From: Actinomadura rubteroloni
Lineage (GTDB): Bacteria; Actinomycetota; Actinomycetes; Streptosporangiales; Streptosporangiaceae
Assembly: GCF_002911665.1 (NCBI RefSeq)
Contig: NZ_MTBP01000002.1
Coordinates: forward strand, 744,001-808,000
Reading direction: 5' to 3'
DNA: 64,000 nt
The notes under the pieces were generated by a model. It saw only the letters and a program-made list of their open reading frames with translations, did no database searches and was not told the origin of the DNA. The position numbers were made by a program, and so were the translations under genes. Shown piece after piece: positions 1 to 8,944 of the stretch; positions within the stretch are counted from its first letter, which is position 1; the number at the start of each line of letters is the position of its first letter.

Positions 1-1796
1 CGGCGCTCCTGCTGCGGCACCGGCCGAACCTGCGCGTCGGCTGGCTCATGCTCGGCTCGGGCCTGTGCGCGTCGGTGTACGTCCTGCTGCTGAACCTCGC
101 GCCCTTCATGGCCGAGCACCACGTGCCCGGCGCCGGGTTCGTCCACTGGGTGAGCACGTGGCTGTGGGCGCTCGACACCTACGCGCTCACGCTCGTCCTG
201 CCGCTGATCTTCCCCGACGGACGGCTCGTCTCCCGCTGGTTCCGGCCCGTCCTCGCCGTGGCCTGCGCGGTCCCGGTGATCGTCTGCGTCCACCTGACGG
301 TCCACCCGGGCGTCCGGCAGTACGACCACGGCGTGTGGGTCTACCCGTTCCAGGACCTGCCGTTCCTGATCAGCGCCGCGATCCTCGGGCCGCTCGCGCT
401 CGGCTTCCTCGCGCTCGGCATCCGGTTCGTCCGGTCCACCCCGGACGTGCGGCGGCAGATCGCCTGGGTGATCTACCCCGGCGTCTTCGCGCAGGGCATC
501 ACGTTCATCGGCGAGGCCGTGCCGATCGGGGACGCCACGCGCGACTTCGTCATCGCGGCCGTCCCGCTGTGCATCGCCATCGCCATCACCCGGTACCGGC
601 TGTACGACATCGACCTGGTCTTCAGCCGGACGCTCGTCTACGCGGGGCTCGTCGCCGTCATCACCGGCGTCTACTTCGCGCTGGTCGCCGTCGCAAGCCA
701 GGTCGCCGCCGACCACCTGCCCGTCGCGGGCCTGGTCGGCGCGATCGCGGCGGGCGCGGTGTTCGAGCCCGCCCGGCGGCGGCTCCAGCGCGCCGTGGAC
801 CGGCTCATGCACGGCGAACGCGACCCCTACCGCATCGCCGACCGGCTCAACCGGCGGCTGCAGAGCATCTCCGACCCGCGCGCCGCGCTCGCCACCGCCG
901 CGACGACCGTCAAGGAGGCCCTGCACGCGACCGGCGTCCTGCTGGAGGTCGTGGACCGCGAAGGGCAGACGGTCTCGGTGACCTGCGGCGACCCGGGCGA
1001 GCGCGCCCAGTCGGTGCCGCTGGTCTGGCACAGCGAACCGGTCGGCCGGCTCGTCGTCGGGGTGACGCGGCGCAACGACCCGCGCATCGCCGCCGTCCTC
1101 GCCCGCAACCTCGCCGAACTGGCCAGCGCGACCCGGCTCGCCATCGACGTCCAGCGCTCCCGCGAGCGCATCCTGCGCACCCGCGAGGAGGAGCGGCGGC
1201 GGCTGCGCCGCGACCTGCACGACGGCCTCGGCCCCACCCTCGCCAGCATCGCGATGACCGTGGACGCCGCCCGCATCACGCTGCGCAACGATCCCGACGC
1301 CGCCGACGGGCTGCTGGAGGACCTGCGCACCACGATGGGCCAGGCGATCGGCGACATCCGCGACCTCGTCTACGGCCTGCGCCCGCCCGCGCTGGACGAC
1401 CTCGGCCTCGCCGGGGCGATCCGCGCGCTCGGCGGCGTCGTCTCGACCGGCGACGGCCCGCACGTGGACGTCCAGGTGGACGGCGACCTCGACCGGCTCC
1501 CCGCCGCCGCCGAGGTGGCGGCGTACCGGATCGTCCAGGAGGCGCTGACCAACGTCTACCGGCACGCCAAGGCCGACACGGCGGTCGTCCGGCTGAGTTT
1601 GAACGGGGACCTGCACGTCTCGGTGGGCGACGACGGCGTCGGCGTCCACGGCCGCCAGAGCGCCGGGGTGGGCATGTCCTCGATGCGCGAGCGCGCGGCC
1701 GAACTCGGGGGTTCCTGCACGATCGGTCCCGCTCCCGGCGGCGGCACGCTCGTCAGCGCGCGGCTCCCGCTCAGCGGCCTGCCGCTCGCGAGCTGA
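1..1796 (+). CDS. Membrane sensor histidine kinase, HisKA_3 type (5' end outside window)
   Basis: The reading frame is open from base 3 to the window edge, so the true start lies upstream. The first ~235 visible residues are a run of hydrophobic helices. A GAF-like stretch follows (about residues 260-370, numbered from the Met at base 48). Next comes the dimerisation/phosphoacceptor helix with RRDLHDGLGP, where the His near residue 391 is the expected phosphorylation site. A HATPase_c domain closes the protein, with an N box (EALTNVYRHAKA), a G1 box (GDDGVG) and a G2 region (GVGMSSMRERA). This is the layout of kinases that pair with NarL/LuxR-type response regulators and act at the inner membrane. 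No regulator gene is visible here and it may lie upstream. The gene converges on dapF. The signal sensed is unknown. Confidence 0.9.
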   Translation, partial: ALLLRHRPNLRVGWLMLGSGLCASVYVLLLNLAPFMAEHHVPGAGFVHWVSTWLWALDTYALTLVLPLIFPDGRLVSRWFRPVLAVACAVPVIVCVHLTVHPGVRQYDHGVWVYPFQDLPFLISAAILGPLALGFLALGIRFVRSTPDVRRQIAWVIYPGVFAQGITFIGEAVPIGDATRDFVIAAVPLCIAIAITRYRLYDIDLVFSRTLVYAGLVAVITGVYFALVAVASQVAADHLPVAGLVGAIAAGAVFEPARRRLQRAVDRLMHGERDPYRIADRLNRRLQSISDPRAALATAATTVKEALHATGVLLEVVDREGQTVSVTCGDPGERAQSVPLVWHSEPVGRLVVGVTRRNDPRIAAVLARNLAELASATRLAIDVQRSRERILRTREEERRRLRRDLHDGLGPTLASIAMTVDAARITLRNDPDAADGLLEDLRTTMGQAIGDIRDLVYGLRPPALDDLGLAGAIRALGGVVSTGDGPHVDVQVDGDLDRLPAAAEVAAYRIVQEALTNVYRHAKADTAVVRLSLNGDLHVSVGDDGVGVHGRQSAGVGMSSMRERAAELGGSCTIGPAPGGGTLVSARLPLSGLPLAS

Positions 1797-1969
1797 CCGG
1801 GCCTTCCCGCCGGTGGCAGGAGGGCCGGTGGCCGCCCCCCGCCAAGAAGGTCGCCACCGACCCTCGGCTCCGCCGGAACCCGGGGCTCCCATCCCGTGTT
1901 CCGGGGGCCTTCCACCAGAGGGTGTGCACGACTGAAGTTACGCGGCCCGGGTCCCGGCGCGGAGGGACC

Positions 1970-1994
1970 GAGGTCCCGTCTCTGCCGGGACCTC
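1970..1994. terminator. Bidirectional hairpin between the kinase gene and dapF
   Basis: A perfect 9-bp stem (GAGGTCCCG / CGGGACCTC) encloses a 7-nt loop in the gap between two convergent genes. It has no U tract, as is common for actinobacterial terminators. It can serve both strands. Confidence 0.55.
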
Positions 1995-1998
1995 CGTC

Positions 1999-2829
1999 TC
2001 AGCTTGTGGACAGGGCCGCCGGATCGACCTCGCCCTCGGCCACGAGAACGGCCGGACCTGCGAGAAAGGCCGTCCCCTCGGTCAAGGTGACGGTCACCCG
2101 GCCGCCGGGGACGTCGACCGTCCAGCGGCCCGGCGGCACCGGTTCGGCGCCCGCGAGCCCGAGCGCCGCCGCCACGGCGACCGCGACCGTCCCGGTCCCG
2201 CAGGACCGGGTCTCGCCCGCCCCGCGCTCGTGGACGCGCATCTCGACGTGGTGGTCGCCGACCGGACGGAAGAACTCCACGTTCACGCCGTGCGGGTAGA
2301 CCGACCGGTCGAACCCGGGCGCGGTGCCGAGGTCCAGGACGGCGACGGGCTCGTCCACGCGGCACGCCAGGTGCGGGTTGCCGATCGACACGCTGACGCC
2401 CGGGAACTCCCGGTCGCCGAGGGTGGCGACGCTCGTCCCGAAGTAGTCGGGGACGCCCATGTCCACGCGGACGTCGCCGTCCGCGCCGAGCGCCACTCGG
2501 CGCGGGCCCGAGCGGGTCGCGACGTTCCATTCGCCGGGCTCGGCCAGGCCCGCGTCGACCAGGTACCGCGCGAAGACCCGGACGCCGTTGCCGCACATCT
2601 CGGCGACGCTGCCGTCGCCGTTGCGGTAGTCCATGAACCACTCGGCGTCCTGGCCGGCGGCCTCGGGGTCGGCCTTCGCCCGGACGGCGCGCAGCACGCC
2701 GTCCGCCCCGATCCCCGCGCGGCGGTCGCACAGCCGGGCGACGAACGACGGCGTCAGCTCCAGCTCGCCGTCCGGATCGGGCAGGATGACGAAGTCGTTC
2801 TCGGTCCCGTGGCCCTTGAGAAAACGCAT
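1999..2829 (-). CDS. dapF: Diaminopimelate epimerase
   Basis: Converts LL- to meso-diaminopimelate in the cytoplasm, the last step before meso-DAP enters peptidoglycan or is decarboxylated to lysine. At 276 residues it has normal family length. Both catalytic cysteines are in their signature contexts: Cys79 in CGNGVRV and Cys210 in RSCGTGT. The N-terminal KGHGTENDFV is also typical. It starts 16 nt after the miaA stop, so the two are probably cotranscribed. The ATG has only a weak GGGAC upstream, consistent with coupled translation. dapA and dapB lie about 45 and 59 kb away in this window. Confidence 0.97.
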   Translation of the reverse strand: MRFLKGHGTENDFVILPDPDGELELTPSFVARLCDRRAGIGADGVLRAVRAKADPEAAGQDAEWFMDYRNGDGSVAEMCGNGVRVFARYLVDAGLAEPGEWNVATRSGPRRVALGADGDVRVDMGVPDYFGTSVATLGDREFPGVSVSIGNPHLACRVDEPVAVLDLGTAPGFDRSVYPHGVNVEFFRPVGDHHVEMRVHERGAGETRSCGTGTVAVAVAAALGLAGAEPVPPGRWTVDVPGGRVTVTLTEGTAFLAGPAVLVAEGEVDPAALSTS

Positions 2830-2845
2830 GTCCCGATCGTAGGCG

Positions 2846-3745
2846 TCACGCGGCGGCCAGGGCGCGGTCGACCAGGTCGGGGGCGTCGTAGGGCAGCCAC
2901 CGCACGCGCGGGTCGCGCCGGAACCACGACTCCTGGCGGCGCGCGAACCGCCGCGTGAGCCGGATCGTCTCGTCCCTGGCGTGCTCCTCGGTCCACTCGC
3001 CCGCGAGGAACCGGAGCACCTGCTGGTAGCCGAGCGCGCGGCTCGCGGTGACGCCCCGGCGGAGCCCGGCCCGCTCCAGCCGCCGGACCTCGTCGACCAG
3101 GCCCGCGTCCCACATCCGTCCGACGCGCAGCGCGATCCGCTCGTCCAGCTCGGGACGCGGGACGCTCAGCCCGATCTGGACGGCGTCGAACCGGTACCGG
3201 TGCGCGGGGAGCGTCGCGCTGAACGGCCGTCCGGTGATCTCCACGACCTCCAGCGCCCGGACGACGCGGCGGCCGTTGCCGGGCAGGATCGCGTCCGCCG
3301 CCGCCGGGTCCAGGCCGCGCAGCCGCTCGTGCAGGACGCCGGGGCCGTGCTCGGCCAGCTCCGCCTCCAGCCGGGCGCGGACGGCCGGGTCGGTGCCGGG
3401 GAACTCCAGATGGTCCAGCGCGGCGCGCACGTAGAGGCCGGACCCGCCGACCAGGACCGGTGTCCGCCCGCGCGCCCGGACGTCCTCGATCGCGTCGGCG
3501 GCGAGCTTCTGGTACTCGGCGACGCTGGCGGTCTCGGTGACGTCCCACACGTCCAGCAGATGGTGCGGCACGCCGCGCGTCTCGGCCGGGGTGAGCTTCG
3601 CGGTGCCGACGTCCATGCCCCGGTAGAGCTGCATCGAGTCCGCGTTGACCGCCTCGCCGCCGAGGCGCAGCGCCAGCTCGACGGCCAGGTCGGACTTTCC
3701 GGACGCCGTGGGGCCGACGACGGCGATCACGTCAGGTGCTGCCAC
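2846..3745 (-). CDS. miaA: tRNA dimethylallyltransferase
   Basis: Transfers a dimethylallyl group from DMAPP to N6 of A37 in tRNAs reading UNN codons. This makes the substrate of MiaB, encoded just upstream on the same strand. The P-loop GPTASGKS sits at residues 11-18. Further family signatures are DSMQLYRGMDVGTAK and the C-terminal RQ(E)SWFRRDPRVRWL. A GTG start at 3745 gives 299 residues, the usual length. The frame stays open further upstream to 3985, but that extension is unlike the family and would run into the divergent small gene at 3840. An alternative GTG lies at 3730. dapF follows after 16 nt. Confidence 0.95.
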   Translation of the reverse strand: MAAPDVIAVVGPTASGKSDLAVELALRLGGEAVNADSMQLYRGMDVGTAKLTPAETRGVPHHLLDVWDVTETASVAEYQKLAADAIEDVRARGRTPVLVGGSGLYVRAALDHLEFPGTDPAVRARLEAELAEHGPGVLHERLRGLDPAAADAILPGNGRRVVRALEVVEITGRPFSATLPAHRYRFDAVQIGLSVPRPELDERIALRVGRMWDAGLVDEVRRLERAGLRRGVTASRALGYQQVLRFLAGEWTEEHARDETIRLTRRFARRQESWFRRDPRVRWLPYDAPDLVDRALAAA

Positions 3746-3839
3746 GCGCTTAATTGTGACGCCATCGGGGAGGGGACGGACCGAACGGGCGCCGGGACCC
3801 CCGTCCCGCCGCCACCGGACCCGACGATCGGAGGACCCC

Positions 3840-4043
3840 ATGCCGTTCATGGACAAGGTCAAGGAGATGCTCGGGAAGAACGCCGCCAAGGCCCGGCAGG
3901 GCGTGGAACGCGGCGGCGACATGATCGACAAGAGGACCGGCGGCAAGTACGCCGACAAGACCGACAAGGTGCAGAACAAGGCCAACGACTACATCGGCAC
4001 CCAGGAGCGCTCCGGGAGCCGGAACGACACGCGCGGCACCTGA
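3840..4043 (+). CDS. Small Rv0909/MT0933-like 'antitoxin family' protein, 67 aa
   Basis: A short, highly charged, lysine-rich protein. It begins MPFMDKVKEMLGKN and carries the KIDKRTGGKYADK-like core seen in the actinobacterial family annotated as antitoxin after Mycobacterium Rv0909. GGAGG at 3830-3834 lies just ahead of the ATG. No partner toxin is encoded nearby: the flanking genes are tRNA-modification and LigB-like genes on the other strand. An antitoxin role is therefore doubtful. A small CsbD-like stress protein is an equally reasonable reading of the composition. It ends 4 nt from the convergent gene's stop. Confidence 0.75.
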   Translation: MPFMDKVKEMLGKNAAKARQGVERGGDMIDKRTGGKYADKTDKVQNKANDYIGTQERSGSRNDTRGT

Positions 4044-4047
4044 CCGC

Positions 4048-4719
4048 TCAGGACGTCCAGGACGCGACCAGGTAGGTGACGTCGTAGGGCGCCATCGCGG
4101 CCAGCAGCTCCCCGTGGAGGGGCGCCGTACCGGCGGCTCCGGCGAGGACCTGCCAGGCCGCTCGGCCCGCCGACCGCACCGCCCGCGCGGTCGCGGGGTC
4201 GAGCGCCGCCAGCGCGGCGGCGTCGGCCGCGCCGAGCGCGTCGGCCACCGCCGTGTCGAACGGCCCGGCGCGCCCGTCGGCGTCGCCGAGCGCCAGCTCC
4301 CACCGGCTCGCGGACGCGTCGCCGAGCACGAGCAGCGCGACGCGGTCGGCCCGCTGGGCGAGGGCCGCGCCGACCCGCAGGCACTCGCCGGGCGGCGCGT
4401 CGAAGGCGATCTCCTGGTAGAGGTCGGGCGCGCGGCCGAGCAGCCGGCGTCCGACCGTGAGCGACAGCGGCAGCTCCGGCGTCGCGGCGTCGCCGATCAC
4501 CAGGTCGAGGCCGTAGGGGCGCAGCGTCCCGGACGCGTCGGCCTCGTGCGTGCGCGTCCGCTCGCCGCCTCCCACGACGACCAGCAGATCGCCGGACAGG
4601 CGGGCGACCGCGTCGCGGCACGCGGCGCGCAGCGCGGGCAGGGCGTCGCCGGGCGCCGCGCCGGACAGTTCCGGGACGAGCACGGGCGGATGCGGGCAGA
4701 CCGCCGCCGACGTCAGCAT
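4048..4719 (-). CDS. Class III extradiol dioxygenase subunit B-like (LigB-fold) protein, 223 aa
   Basis: The start [20 protein letters not shown] and the GxGERT-like stretch (VVGGGERTR) mark the LigB-like family that actinobacteria keep between miaB and miaA. Metal-dependent ring cleavage has not been shown for this subgroup. Its constant place among tRNA-modifying genes hints at another role. The start codon overlaps the miaB stop (TGATG), so translation is coupled. It converges with the small gene at 3840. No more specific function can be given from sequence. Confidence 0.85.
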   Translation of the reverse strand: MLTSAAVCPHPPVLVPELSGAAPGDALPALRAACRDAVARLSGDLLVVVGGGERTRTHEADASGTLRPYGLDLVIGDAATPELPLSLTVGRRLLGRAPDLYQEIAFDAPPGECLRVGAALAQRADRVALLVLGDASASRWELALGDADGRAGPFDTAVADALGAADAAALAALDPATARAVRSAGRAAWQVLAGAAGTAPLHGELLAAMAPYDVTYLVASWTS

Positions 4720-6248
4720 CAGGGGCAGGTCGAGCAGCCGGTGGCGGGCGCCGGAGCGGGACGGCCCACCGACGGCATCCCGAGCACCACGCCCTGCGGC
4801 GCGGCCCGGCGCGCCTCCCACGCGTCGCCCGCCCGCGTCCGCCGGACGCCCGCGGCGGGCTTGTCCGCGACCAGGTGGTGCGGCGCCGCGTAGGTGATCT
4901 CGGTGGTGACCATGTCCCCGGGCCGGACGGGCTCGTCGGGCGCGCGGAAGTGGACGAGCCGGTTGTCGGCCGCGCGTCCCGACAGGCGCCGGGTCGCGCC
5001 GTCCTTGCGGCCCTCCCCCTCGGCGACCAGGACCTCCAGCGTCCGGCCGAGCAGCCGCCGGTTCTCCGCCCAGGAGATCTCCTCCTGGAGCGCGATCAGC
5101 CGCTCGTAGCGCTCCTGGACGACCTCCTTGGGCACCTGCCCGTCCATCGTCGCGGCGGGCGTGCCGGGCCGCTTGGAGTACTGGAACGTGAACGCGCTCG
5201 CGAACCGCGCCTCCCGGACGACGTGCAGCGTCTCCTCGAAGTCGGCGTCGGTCTCGCCGGGGAACCCGACGATGATGTCGGTGGTGATCGCCGCGTCCGG
5301 GATCGCCGCCCGCACCTTCTCGATGATGCCGAGGTAGCGGTCCTGCCGGTAGGAGCGGCGCATCGCGCGCAGCACCGCGTCCGACCCGGACTGGAGCGGC
5401 ATGTGCAGCGACGGCACGACGTTCGGCGTCTCGGCCATCGCGGCGATGACGTCGTCGGTGAAGTCCTTCGGGTGCGGCGAGGTGAACCGGACGCGCTCCA
5501 GCCCGGGGACGTCCCCGCACGCGCGCAGCAGCCCGGCGAACGCCGACTGACCGCCGCCGGTCATCGCGCGGACGTCCTCCGGCGCGGCGGCCAGGGCGCC
5601 GAACCCGCTGCCGTAGGCGTTGACGTTCTGGCCGAGCAGCGTGATCTCGAGGACGCCCTCGGCGACGAGCGCGCGCACCTCGGCCAGGATCTCCCCCGGC
5701 CGCCGGTCGCGCTCCTTGCCGCGCAGCGACGGGACGATGCAGAACGTGCACGTGTTGTTGCAGCCCACCGACACCGACACCCAGGCCGCGTAGGGCGACT
5801 CGCGGCGCGTCGGCAGCGTCGAGGGGAACGTCACGAGCGATTCCTCGATCTCGACCTGCGCCTCTTCCTGGACGCGCGAACGCTCCAGCAGGACGGGCAG
5901 GGCACCGAGGTTGTGCGTGCCGAACACGACGTCCACCCAGGGCGCGCGGGCGACGATCGCGTCCCGGTCCTTCTGCGCGAGGCAGCCGCCGACGGCGATC
6001 TGCATCCCGGGGCGGCCCGCCTTCACCGGGCGCAGCCGCCCGAGGTTGCCGTACAGGCGGTTGTCGGCGTTCTCGCGGACGGCGCAGGTGTTGAACACCA
6101 CGACGTCCGGATCGAAGCCGTCTCCCGCGCGGACGTAACCGGCGTCCTCCAGCAGGCCGGACAGCCGTTCGGAGTCGTGGACGTTCATCTGGCACCCGTA
6201 GGTACGGATCTCGTACGTGCGGGGGCCGCTCTCGACAGGGGCACTCAT
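4719..6248 (-). CDS. miaB: tRNA-2-methylthio-N6-dimethylallyladenosine synthase
   Basis: A radical-SAM methylthiotransferase that adds a methylthio group to position 2 of i6A37 in tRNA, acting after MiaA. The N-terminal UPF0004 domain has cluster cysteines C19, C55 and C89. The radical-SAM CxxxCxxC motif is C163/C167/C170 (GCNNTCTFC). A TRAM-like domain follows. At 509 residues it is of normal size with a short extra tail. Upstream, a TACCCT hexamer (6258-6263 on the complement) lies 9 nt before the ATG, suggesting a nearly leaderless transcript. Its stop overlaps the start of the next gene by one base. Confidence 0.96.
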   Translation of the reverse strand: MSAPVESGPRTYEIRTYGCQMNVHDSERLSGLLEDAGYVRAGDGFDPDVVVFNTCAVRENADNRLYGNLGRLRPVKAGRPGMQIAVGGCLAQKDRDAIVARAPWVDVVFGTHNLGALPVLLERSRVQEEAQVEIEESLVTFPSTLPTRRESPYAAWVSVSVGCNNTCTFCIVPSLRGKERDRRPGEILAEVRALVAEGVLEITLLGQNVNAYGSGFGALAAAPEDVRAMTGGGQSAFAGLLRACGDVPGLERVRFTSPHPKDFTDDVIAAMAETPNVVPSLHMPLQSGSDAVLRAMRRSYRQDRYLGIIEKVRAAIPDAAITTDIIVGFPGETDADFEETLHVVREARFASAFTFQYSKRPGTPAATMDGQVPKEVVQERYERLIALQEEISWAENRRLLGRTLEVLVAEGEGRKDGATRRLSGRAADNRLVHFRAPDEPVRPGDMVTTEITYAAPHHLVADKPAAGVRRTRAGDAWEARRAAPQGVVLGMPSVGRPAPAPATGCSTCP

Positions 6249-6434
6249 GACCGGTCCAGGGTACGCGGCGCGGCGGCCCCGGCGCGCCCCGGTTCTCCGC
6301 CGGCCACAACACCAAGAAATCGTAAAGTGTCCCTCTCGAATACACGTCGAAGGGCGCCGACGTGCGGATTCGTGATCGGATCGGGACCCCTTGGTGGCCT
6401 GCCCGGTAATACCCGTCCCGTAGAGTCACCCGGC

Positions 6435-7229
6435 ATGACGGACAGCAAAGGCGGGGCGGAACCGTCCGTGCCCGGCGGCACGGACCGGGCGGACGGCCCC
6501 CTGGTCGAGGTCAGGGACGTCAACAAGCACTTCGGGGAACTGCACGTCCTGCGGGACGTCAATCTGACCGTCGCCCGGGGCGAGGTCGTCGTCATCATCG
6601 GCCCGTCCGGCAGCGGTAAATCGACTCTCTGCCGGTCGATCAACCGGCTGGAGCCCATCGACTCCGGCACGATTCTCGTCGACGGAAAGCCCCTCCCGCA
6701 GGAGGGCCGCGATCTCGCGCGGCTGCGCGCGGACGTCGGCATGGTCTTCCAGTCGTTCAACCTCTTCGCCCACAAGACGATCCTCGAGAACGTCACGCTC
6801 GGGCCGCTGAAGGTGCGCAAGGAAAGCAAGGAGACGGCCGAGAAACGAGCGATGGAACTGCTCGACCGCGTCGGGATCGCCAATCAGGCGCAGAAATACC
6901 CGGCGCAGCTCTCGGGCGGGCAGCAGCAGCGCGCGGCGATCGCGCGCTCCCTGGCCATGCGCCCCAAGGTCATCCTGTTCGACGAGCCCACCTCGGCCCT
7001 CGACCCCGAGATGATCAACGAGGTGCTCGACGTCATGACCGGGCTCGCGCGCGACGGCATGACGATGATCGTGGTCACCCACGAGATGGGTTTCGCGCGG
7101 CGCGCCGCGCAGCAGGTGGTCTTCATGGCCGACGGTCAGATCGTGGAGGCGAACTCCCCGGAGGAGTTCTTCACCAATCCGCGCAGCGACCGCGCCAAGG
7201 ACTTCCTGTCCAAGATCCTGACCCACTGA
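6435..7229 (+). CDS. gluA: Glutamate ABC transporter, ATP-binding subunit
   Basis: The ATPase of a polar amino acid importer at the cytoplasmic face of the membrane. Walker A GPSGSGKST is near residues 56-64, the signature LSGGQQQR near 160, and Walker B VILFDEPTSALD near 180, followed by the switch His in VVTHEMGF. The best family matches are the actinobacterial GluA proteins. It is the first gene of gluABCD. TAGAGT at 6421-6426 lies 8 nt before the ATG and may be a -10 element; no convincing -35 was found. The N-terminal ~25 residues are variable. Confidence 0.95.
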   Translation: MTDSKGGAEPSVPGGTDRADGPLVEVRDVNKHFGELHVLRDVNLTVARGEVVVIIGPSGSGKSTLCRSINRLEPIDSGTILVDGKPLPQEGRDLARLRADVGMVFQSFNLFAHKTILENVTLGPLKVRKESKETAEKRAMELLDRVGIANQAQKYPAQLSGGQQQRAAIARSLAMRPKVILFDEPTSALDPEMINEVLDVMTGLARDGMTMIVVTHEMGFARRAAQQVVFMADGQIVEANSPEEFFTNPRSDRAKDFLSKILTH

Positions 7230-7289
7230 GCCCGCGAAGCCCCCGCGTGACTCGTCGGCAAGCCGACAGAAGTGAAAGGTAGCGAAAGC

Positions 7290-8159
7290 ATGCGACTTCG
7301 TCGTTTCGGCGCCCTCATCGGCGCGGCGACCGCCCTGTCGATGGCCGTGACCGCCTGCGGCAGCGACTCGGAGAAGACGGACGCCAAATCCGTCGTCCAG
7401 AAGGCCAAGGACTCCAAGAAGATCACGATCGGCATCAAGTACGACCAGCCCGCCCTCGGGCTGAAGAAGCCGGACGGCACCTTCGAGGGATTCGACGTGG
7501 ACGTCGCCCGGTACATCGCCAAGCAGCTCGGCGTCCCGGAAAGCGGCATCACGTTCAAGGAGGCCCGGTCGGAGAACCGCGAGTCCTTCCTCGGCGGCGG
7601 CCAGGTCGACCTCGTCGTCGCGACCTACTCCATCACCGACGCGCGCAAGCAGCAGATCACGTTCGGCGGCCCGTACTACATCGCGCACCAGGACACGATG
7701 GTCCGCGCGGACGACAACACCATCGCCAAGCCGCAGGACCTCAAGGGCAAGAAGCTCTGCAAGGCGGCCGGGTCGAACTCGTTCCGCCGCGTCACCGAGC
7801 CGCCGCCGGACGGCAAGCTCAACATCAAGGGCGTCAACCTCGTGGACGCCTCGGGCTACTCCGAGTGCGCCGCCAAGCTGAAGACCGGCGCGGTCGACGC
7901 CGTCAGCACCGACGACCTGATCCTCGCCGGGTTCGCGAGCCAGCAGAAGGGCTCGTTCAAGGTCATCAACCAGCCGTTCACCGACGAGAAGTACGGCGTC
8001 GGGATCAGGAAGGGCGACACCGAGACCTGCAAGGCCGTCGACGACGCCATCACGAAGATGTACTCCGACGGCACGGCCAAGACCCTGCTGGACAAGTACT
8101 TCGGCGGGACCGGCCTGAAGCCGACGACCACCGTGCCTCAGTTCGACGCCTGCGCCTGA
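7290..8159 (+). CDS. gluB: Glutamate ABC transporter, substrate-binding lipoprotein
   Basis: Extracytoplasmic glutamate receptor for the importer. A lipoprotein signal peptide (MRLRRFGALIGAATALSMAVTAC) ends in the lipobox TACG. A type II periplasmic binding fold follows (family 3), with KITIGIKYDQPALG at the start of lobe 1 and GFDVDVARYIA downstream. The ATG at 7290 is preferred because GAAAGG precedes it at good spacing. A GTG 18 nt upstream would add MKGSES before the signal peptide. It lies 60 nt after gluA and is followed by a strong intercistronic hairpin. Confidence 0.95.
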   Translation: MRLRRFGALIGAATALSMAVTACGSDSEKTDAKSVVQKAKDSKKITIGIKYDQPALGLKKPDGTFEGFDVDVARYIAKQLGVPESGITFKEARSENRESFLGGGQVDLVVATYSITDARKQQITFGGPYYIAHQDTMVRADDNTIAKPQDLKGKKLCKAAGSNSFRRVTEPPPDGKLNIKGVNLVDASGYSECAAKLKTGAVDAVSTDDLILAGFASQQKGSFKVINQPFTDEKYGVGIRKGDTETCKAVDDAITKMYSDGTAKTLLDKYFGGTGLKPTTTVPQFDACA

Positions 8160-8181
8160 TCCGGATCTGAGGCCCGCCGTC

Positions 8182-8220
8182 CCGGCGCGCCCCGCCCGAT
8201 CCGCGGCGGGCGCGCGCCGG
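8182..8220 (+). other. Intercistronic hairpin between gluB and gluC
   Basis: Nearly perfect long GC-rich inverted repeat (CGGCGCGCCCCGCC against GGCGGGCGCGCGCCG, one extra base) between the binding-protein gene and the permease genes. Such hairpins in ABC operons typically stabilise the upstream mRNA segment or reduce readthrough, giving more binding protein than permease. That role is inferred here. Confidence 0.5.
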
Positions 8221-8245
8221 TGCGGCCTTCACCCGCTGGAACGCC

Positions 8246-8944
8246 ATGTCACTCTCCGACCTGTTCGATTTCGGCCCGTTCTTCGACAACATCGACGTCA
8301 TCCTCCAGGGCTTCTGGGCGACGATCCGGCTGGCCGCGCTCGCCGGGGTGTTCTCGCTGGTCATCGGGACGGTCCTGGCGAGCTTCCGCGTCTCGCCCGT
8401 CCCGGTCCTGCGGGCCGCGGGGACCGGCTACGTCAACATCGTCCGCAACACGCCGCTCACGCTCGTGCTGATCATGTGCTCCCTCGGACTGAACGACACC
8501 CTCGGGCTGACGTTCTCCAACGACAGCGGCACGACCTACTACTGGTGGGCGGTGCTCGGCCTGTCCGGCTACACCGGGGCGTTCGTCTGCGAGTCGCTGC
8601 GGTCGGGCATCAACACCGTCCCGATCGGCCAGGCCGAGGCGGCGCGGTCGATCGGCCTGACGTTCTCCCAGTCGCTGCGGACGATCATCCTGCCGCAGGC
8701 GTTCCGGGCCGTCATCGCCCCGCTCGGCAGCGTGTTCATCGCCATGATCAAGAACACGACGGTGGCGACGGCGGCAAGCTATGGCGAGGTGGTCACCGTG
8801 ATGAAGACGCTGCTGGACCTGCCGTCCTTCACCAGCGGCGCGATCCCCCTGTTCCTCGGGGTCGCCGCCGGGTTCCTCATCCTCGTCCTTCCGACCGGGT
8901 ACTTCTTCGGCTGGCTGGCCAAGCGAACGGCGGTGGCCCGATGA
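8246..8944 (+). CDS. gluC: Glutamate ABC transporter, permease subunit 1
   Basis: A 232-residue inner-membrane permease of the HisM/GlnP family. It has about five transmembrane helices and the EAA loop SGINTVPIGQAEAARSIGL, which contacts the ATPase. It forms a heterodimer with GluD. The last four bases (ATGA) overlap the start of gluD, so the two permeases are translationally coupled. Confidence 0.94.
   Translation: MSLSDLFDFGPFFDNIDVILQGFWATIRLAALAGVFSLVIGTVLASFRVSPVPVLRAAGTGYVNIVRNTPLTLVLIMCSLGLNDTLGLTFSNDSGTTYYWWAVLGLSGYTGAFVCESLRSGINTVPIGQAEAARSIGLTFSQSLRTIILPQAFRAVIAPLGSVFIAMIKNTTVATAASYGEVVTVMKTLLDLPSFTSGAIPLFLGVAAGFLILVLPTGYFFGWLAKRTAVAR

Noticed and set aside
3746..3985. Longer miaA start at 3985
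   Set aside because: The extension has no family similarity and runs across the start of the divergent gene at 3840.
6380..6434. A full sigma-70-type promoter for gluA
   Set aside because: TAGAGT is a plausible -10, but no -35 lies at suitable spacing, so it is mentioned only in the gene entry.
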